From: Periconia sp. R9002
Taxonomy: Eukaryota > Ascomycota > Dothideomycetes > Pleosporales > Periconiaceae
NCBI GenBank assembly: GCA_023627715.1
Contig: JAMAHW010000240.1
Span: 1 to 12,791 of the forward strand
Length of the DNA stretch: 12,791 nt
Direction: 5' to 3'
Part shown: positions 8,530 to 12,791 of the stretch, piece after piece
How the letters are laid out: every line of letters begins with the position of its first letter
How positions within the stretch are numbered: the stretch's first letter is position 1
Translations under genes and position numbers: made by a program
Notes under the pieces: generated by a model
What the model saw: only the letters and a program-made list of their open reading frames with translations
Database searches by the model: none
Told to the model about the DNA's origin: nothing

Positions 8530-9772
8530 ATGGCTACCCTCAACTGGCGTACTATCAACATCGACGCCTTGGACCCCGACTCCCCCGCCAACTTCGACCT
8601 CAGCTCCCTCTCCCCCGCCGTACAGCCCGTGTCCACCGCCGATGTCCAGTCTCTCGCCGGCCAGATTCGTCAATTGCTAAGAGGGGGAGACAGCGAGGGT
8701 GCACTACAGGGCGCGCTGGAGAACCCGCCATATGGAGGGGATGAGAAAGGAAAGGTACGTCACGTCGCTGCAGCGCCATATACCGTATACCATTTACCGT
8801 ATATGCCCAACCCGCCATCATCGCCGTCACCACCGCTACTCCCTCGTATCGTGTCACCTACTCGAACATGGCTCTGTCTGCCCTGCCCATCCGCCCATCT
8901 CTACATCAGCTGCCCCATCCACCCGTGAACTTGCCCATCTAGCCCATGGCTGTCGGTTGGATTTGGGCTGAGCCATGGGTCACCATGTGCTATTTGTTTC
9001 CCTTTCCGGGCCGCCTTTCTGTCACCGTTGCACGCTCTTACGTACACGTACAAGCCCACCAGTTCCTACGGCCATGGACTACGCTTTCATTCTACATCCT
9101 TTAGAGGCTTTTTTTCTTGTTCTATGTCTTGGGTGTGAGGCTAACCTGACTTTTGGGTATTCAATAGGAAGTACATCTCGCGACCGTGATTGAGATCCTG
9201 CAGTCTATACGCCAAGCCGACATGTCACCAATATTAAGCCGTATATACAGCGCCCCTGGTGGCACAGAGGCTTTGGATGTCCTCATGAAATACATGTATG
9301 TGGCAACCCTGTCTTCTTTTTCATATCCATACATCCCCCTCCTTCGTGCCTTTTTCGGACCCAGACGAAAACGCCTCAATTTAGTAGTCTCTGGGAAGAA
9401 AGATATGACTGACGCATGATGGATTTACTAGCTACAAGGGAATGGCACAGAGCAACGTGAGCGCAGCAAGCACAACGCGGAACATCACCCCGCAGGCCAC
9501 CGGTTTCTCGCAAATCCATTCCCGAGGAGGTGGTGAGGGAGGAGGCCAAGCTATGAGTGTTCTTCTGAGTTGGCACGAAAAGGTATGTTCTGCAACCGTT
9601 TCTCCCGTGCTCCTTCCTAACTTGTGTCCACCAACACCTACCGCCAACAACCCCCCCTCGCCCATTGCCACAGACTTTGTTTTTGCTTTATTGGTTAACA
9701 GTTCCGTAGCTCGTAGAGATCGCTGGACCAGGAAGCATCGTGCGTGTGATGGCGGATCGCCGTACCGTATGA
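8530..9772 (+). CDS. ARPC5: Arp2/3 complex subunit 5 (p16-Arc), four exons
   Basis: Exons are 8530-8754, 9168-9295, 9432-9582 and 9710-9772, giving 188 residues and a TGA stop. ARPC5 is the small, mostly helical subunit of the Arp2/3 complex, which nucleates branched actin filaments at cortical patches during endocytosis. The N-terminus has the fungal pattern WRTINIDALDPDSP (residues 6-19). A helical body follows, with QIRQLLRGGDSEGAL near residues 45-59, EVHLATVIEILQSIRQAD at 76-93 and LDVLMKYIYKGMAQ at 112-124. Residues 131-160 are a Gly/Ser/Thr-rich insert. The C-terminus, LLSWHEK then LVEIAGPGSIVRVMADRRTV, is the most diagnostic block of the family. Animal and yeast members are about 150 residues, so the insert and a longer N-terminus explain the extra length. 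The start at 8530 sits in CCGCCATGG, is the first ATG after about 300 ATG-free bases, and opens a strongly C3-biased exon. Codon 118 is split across intron 2. The family identification comes from remembered family features, not a search. Confidence 0.94.
8755..9167 (+). other. ARPC5 intron 1
   Basis: This 413-nt phase-0 intron has donor GTACGT and acceptor TCAATAG. GGCTAAC at 9139-9145 and CTGAC just after it are good branch points about 20 nt before the acceptor. It joins GDEKGK to EVHLAT, a contiguous block in ARPC5 proteins, which supports the boundaries. It is long for a filamentous fungus, where 50-100 nt is usual. Reading through it would end the protein at a TGA at 8926-8928. Confidence 0.9.
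9296..9431 (+). other. ARPC5 intron 2
   Basis: This 136-nt phase-2 intron has donor GTATGT, acceptor TTTACTAG and a branch point ACTGAC at 9408-9413. Splicing rebuilds an isoleucine codon (AT+C) and joins LMKY to IYKGMAQ. The intron is open in the exon frame until a TGA at 9417-9419, so retention would give a 158-residue protein rather than an immediate stop. Confidence 0.9.
9583..9709 (+). other. ARPC5 intron 3
   Basis: This 127-nt phase-0 intron has donor GTATGT. The acceptor is CCGTAG ending at 9709, chosen because only it continues into LVEIAGPGSIVRV. A competing AG ends at 9701 (TTAACAG), directly after a possible branch adenine in GGTTAAC (9693-9699). Using that AG would add four residues (FRSS) and then stop. 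Confidence 0.88.
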
Positions 9773-12700
9773 GCATATATTGTCCAAAGCCCAGTTCCGG
9801 CTGTCACCATTGTACATAGACAGCAATGGCTCACAGCCCTGGGCATCCATCCGTCTACTGACCAACCAGCTTCGGGTCCATGGCTCGAATGCCGAACGGC
9901 ACAAAAATATAGACCAATCCACACACACCACTATTCTCACCATCATCTCCGTATTCTCTGTTATCGTTTAGCCCTTTATATTGGCCTAAATTGTGCTTTG
10001 CTCGCAGTCAGCCTTTTCCATTTTTCCCCATATACTTTTTCTATATCACACATCCCGGTCTCGTTGCGAGCTTTTTTTTTACTATTCCCGGTTTTTTTTC
10101 TGTCTCTCCATATGCCTTCCTTCGGGAAAGCACTGACATGCCCCTTTCCAGTAGCGTCTTTTGGCTGGCTTCCTCAGCCTTATTTCCCGCGTAGCAAGCA
10201 TGCCAGCCACCGTTTAATTTTGATTGCCCGGGTCGACCAGGAGCGGCACGCTAGCTCCGCTCCGCTTGCTTTAATTGTGGCCCTTTTCCAAACACGTTTA
10301 AGCAGACAAGACCAACCGACGGCAAAAGTTCCGCCCATCTTTGCCTCTAGCGTGACAATGGAAGGCCAGATGGTGTTGGGACGGTGAAACCGCTCTCGAA
10401 CCAAGATCTGAAGCACCCACATCTTCATGATTGCTTCGAACTTTCCAGTGTTGTAATCTGCTCCCCCATGCGCGTCATGGCAAGCCATCTCGCACGGCAT
10501 CTGCTTTTGGGAACGTCAGGCTCGTATCGTGGACGCGGGCGTGGGCGTGGGATGTGCCAGAGCACGTGATTTTGGCTGTGCATCCGGTCTGCTTCTAGAA
10601 GAAGCTTAAATTGTGGGTGCTTTATGCATGGCTGCGCAAGCCTCCCTTTTCTTCCTTCCTTCTCCTCGTATCCTCCTATTCGACCGTCGTCCTTCTGTGC
10701 TTACGTAGCCTACTTCCATGGCCCACTTCATTTGCGGGAAACGTTTTTCCATCCATGCGGCTCTGCGGTCTGTGATTCCACGACCCTGATCTCCATGCCA
10801 TGTCACCGCTGCCTCGGCTCTCTATCTCGCGAATTTACTCACTCCACCTGGCAGCTTACGGATGGATGGATGCTATTGCATGCGCTGCCCACGCTGGCCC
10901 ATTCATGCCTTGGCATGCCAGAGTTGCTACAGCCTTTGTCTGGAGCCGTCTTATGCTCACACTCGAGCATAATTGGAATCCCGACACTCTTCAGCCCCCA
11001 CACGTGAAGCCGTGGCAGTTCCATACAATACCACCATGCCGTCCCGTCCGGCCCTTAATCAGCAAAAGCACCGGCGTCAGCATCAGCATCCCGTGTGGCC
11101 TTCACCTTCCACAATCAGCGCCCGTTGGCTGCGGAGTCATGCTCCGCAATCATACATGATCGCCCCCGATCCCACGAGTCGCCTTTCCAACAATCTTATC
11201 ATTCCTTCCTAGCCGTGCAACCACATGTGCACTTCCCGTCGCCTCGGGCAGCCCCGTGGTGCCCATATCGTGTTATGACCAGCACCACAACACTATTACA
11301 TGGGAATCCATTTGACAGGTGTTTCAGAGTGAATGGTGCAAAGTTTACACGGGTCATGTATGATCGACCAACGGCGACATGCCTAGCGCAGCTTAGCATT
11401 TTGTTTCTTCCTTGGTCAACGTCCATGATGACGGCCGTTGGAGTCAGTCACCGTCATGATTCTTCAAGCTCGGCAGGTTTTGGGTCCTGCCGGTCTTGAC
11501 CGTGACAGCATCCTTCCGGCTTCCCACCAGGCTCAGGTAAGGACAAGGTAAGCATGTCAATCCACGACGAAGGCCCTTTCTCCTCTCTCGGTAAGCACAC
11601 ATGTGCGGCAGTGGCATATCAATGATGAACAATCTGTGCGTCTTCGCTTGGTCAAACGAGCGAGCTTTGACGATTCGGCGATGCTTCCCTTTTCTTTTTC
11701 TCTCCTCCGCGTGTCAGTCAGCTTCGTCGGTTTTTTTTTTTACTCTATTATATACCCGGATAAATGAATGATTCGTCTCCAGATGCCTGCTAACACCTGT
11801 AGGATTGGACACGCACTGTGCACTTAGGTATCGTATTCTCCTTCTCTTCTTGCGCAGGACGATCCCTGTTCGTGCGTAAGCAAACGGCTTCTTTCCAGGA
11901 TCGTGGAAGCGAGTCATTTCGATAATGATACAGTAGCTAAGTGAAAGAAAGAAAAAATAGCGAATAGGGCCTCCCGTCTTACGGGCGTCTTCCGAGGGGA
12001 GGGGGGCGCAGTCGGGCCGGTGATGGGCAAGAGAGAGAGAAATCGATTGGAAGGCGAGTCTCGGGTCTTCTTTTGGTACCGTCTGCTCTGTTGCTACCGG
12101 GATCCGGCGACTCGGATGGCGACACGGTGCGGTGCGGCGAGGGAAACCGGCAGTTTCCTTATTGGTTGTCATGGAGACCTTTTTTTCTCGTTGGCTCTCT
12201 TTTCTGTCATTGAAGGATGGAAGGAATGAGGGATTCGCTGCGCCTCTTCCCTTTTCTTTGTGCTGTCCGTATCTGGTGAGGTGCAGATGGGTGGCTTGAT
12301 ACTCGTCACTCGATGACAAGCACGCAAGTTGGATACCTAGATGTGTTTGTACATGCCATTATGCGTATACACGGGATAGATGGACGGTAATGAATGGTCT
12401 AACCCGATCCTTTTTCTTGCTCTTTGCAACGTCCTTGCACTATTGCATAGTTACATACGGAAACAGACACACGAAACGAGGCGTGACGTTGTAGTACGTG
12501 TAGTGTTGTCTGCAACAAACAGATTGGTATTCCATCATCCACCGATACCAACCACCCTTTCCAACACGTAGTCGGTATGTTATCTGTGCCAGAAGAGAAG
12601 AACAATACACAATTCACGGCACATACCACACAACATGACTACTTATACATTCGGTACAGCCAGACTAGTCAATCAACCAACCATTGCCTACCACGTACCT

Positions 12701-12791
12701 CATTAACACTAACACTACACTCCTCCTCAACTCACCCGCATATCCCCCAGGGGACTGACTAATCAACCACTACTACCTACCACCTTCCCCC
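9773..12791. other. Three-kilobase gene-free region downstream of ARPC5
   Basis: The ARPC5 3' UTR must lie in its first few hundred bases, but I see no clear AATAAA signal. T-rich and CT-rich stretches at 10010-10110 and 11690-11750, GGAT tetramers around 10859-10871, and an A/C-rich low-complexity tail from about 12600 to the end are visible. Open frames reach about 200 codons (- strand, 11714-12319), but none has a recognisable domain, a good leader or third-position bias. Confidence 0.5.

Noticed and set aside
8123..8680. 185-codon + frame overlapping ARPC5 exon 1
   Set aside because: It starts upstream of the leader, reads C/T-rich DNA as Pro/Thr/Ser, and overlaps the well-supported ARPC5 exon in another frame.
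10112..10387. 91-codon ORF after a T/C-rich stretch
   Set aside because: The leader-like sequence and MPSFGK start drew attention, but the rest has no bias, no domain and no splice signals. It more likely lies in flanking DNA.
10380..10450. Possible tRNA T-loop words (CTCGAACC, TTCGAAC)
   Set aside because: No paired stems, anticodon arm or A-box could be fitted around them.
11714..12319. 201-codon - strand open frame
   Set aside because: Composition follows local simple sequence (poly-Lys, Ser/Arg runs) and there is no recognisable motif or splice context.

Overview
The window looks like nuclear DNA of a filamentous ascomycete (Pezizomycotina). The one secure gene has GT..AG introns with GTACGT/GTATGT donors and CTAAC/CTGAC-type branch points, C-rich third codon positions and a C/T-rich, ATG-free 5' leader. 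There is no bacterial-style operon, Shine-Dalgarno site or phage gene. I cannot name the genus.

The one confidently identified gene is on the + strand at 8530-9772. It has four exons and three introns and encodes a 188-residue ARPC5 (p16-Arc, Arc15 in budding yeast), the smallest subunit of the actin-nucleating Arp2/3 complex. It carries the family's hallmark C-terminus (GPGSIVRVMADRRTV). All four exons join in frame.

Upstream, 6579-7105 resembles a second transcribed leader on the + strand. It has about 440 nt of C/T-rich DNA without any ATG, then a textbook 55-nt intron (7021-7075), then an ATG-ATG at 7106. The frame opened there ends after only 33 codons, with a proline run and a basic tail. 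It may be a micro-ORF, the remains of a broken gene, or part of a distant spliced leader of ARPC5.

Region by region: 1-2241 is low-complexity DNA, with a G-quadruplex-type G tract, a 30-T run and short microsatellites, and no supportable gene. 2242-3600 is an unusually long open frame on the - strand with no third-position bias and no recognisable domain. 3878-4434 is protein-like sequence split between two + frames, possibly a decayed gene. 4435-5370 is empty apart from microsatellites. 5371-5619 (-) is a weak small ORF. 5620-6578 holds microsatellites. 7208-8228 holds polypyrimidine/T tracts and weak splice-like signals. 8229-8529 is the ARPC5 leader. 9773-12791 is a 3-kb stretch in which I see no convincing gene.

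I do not see an undescribed multi-gene system. The observations most worth checking are the orphan spliced leader at 6579-7207, the split coding-like region at 3878-4434, and the splice choices in ARPC5 that would remove its conserved C-terminus.
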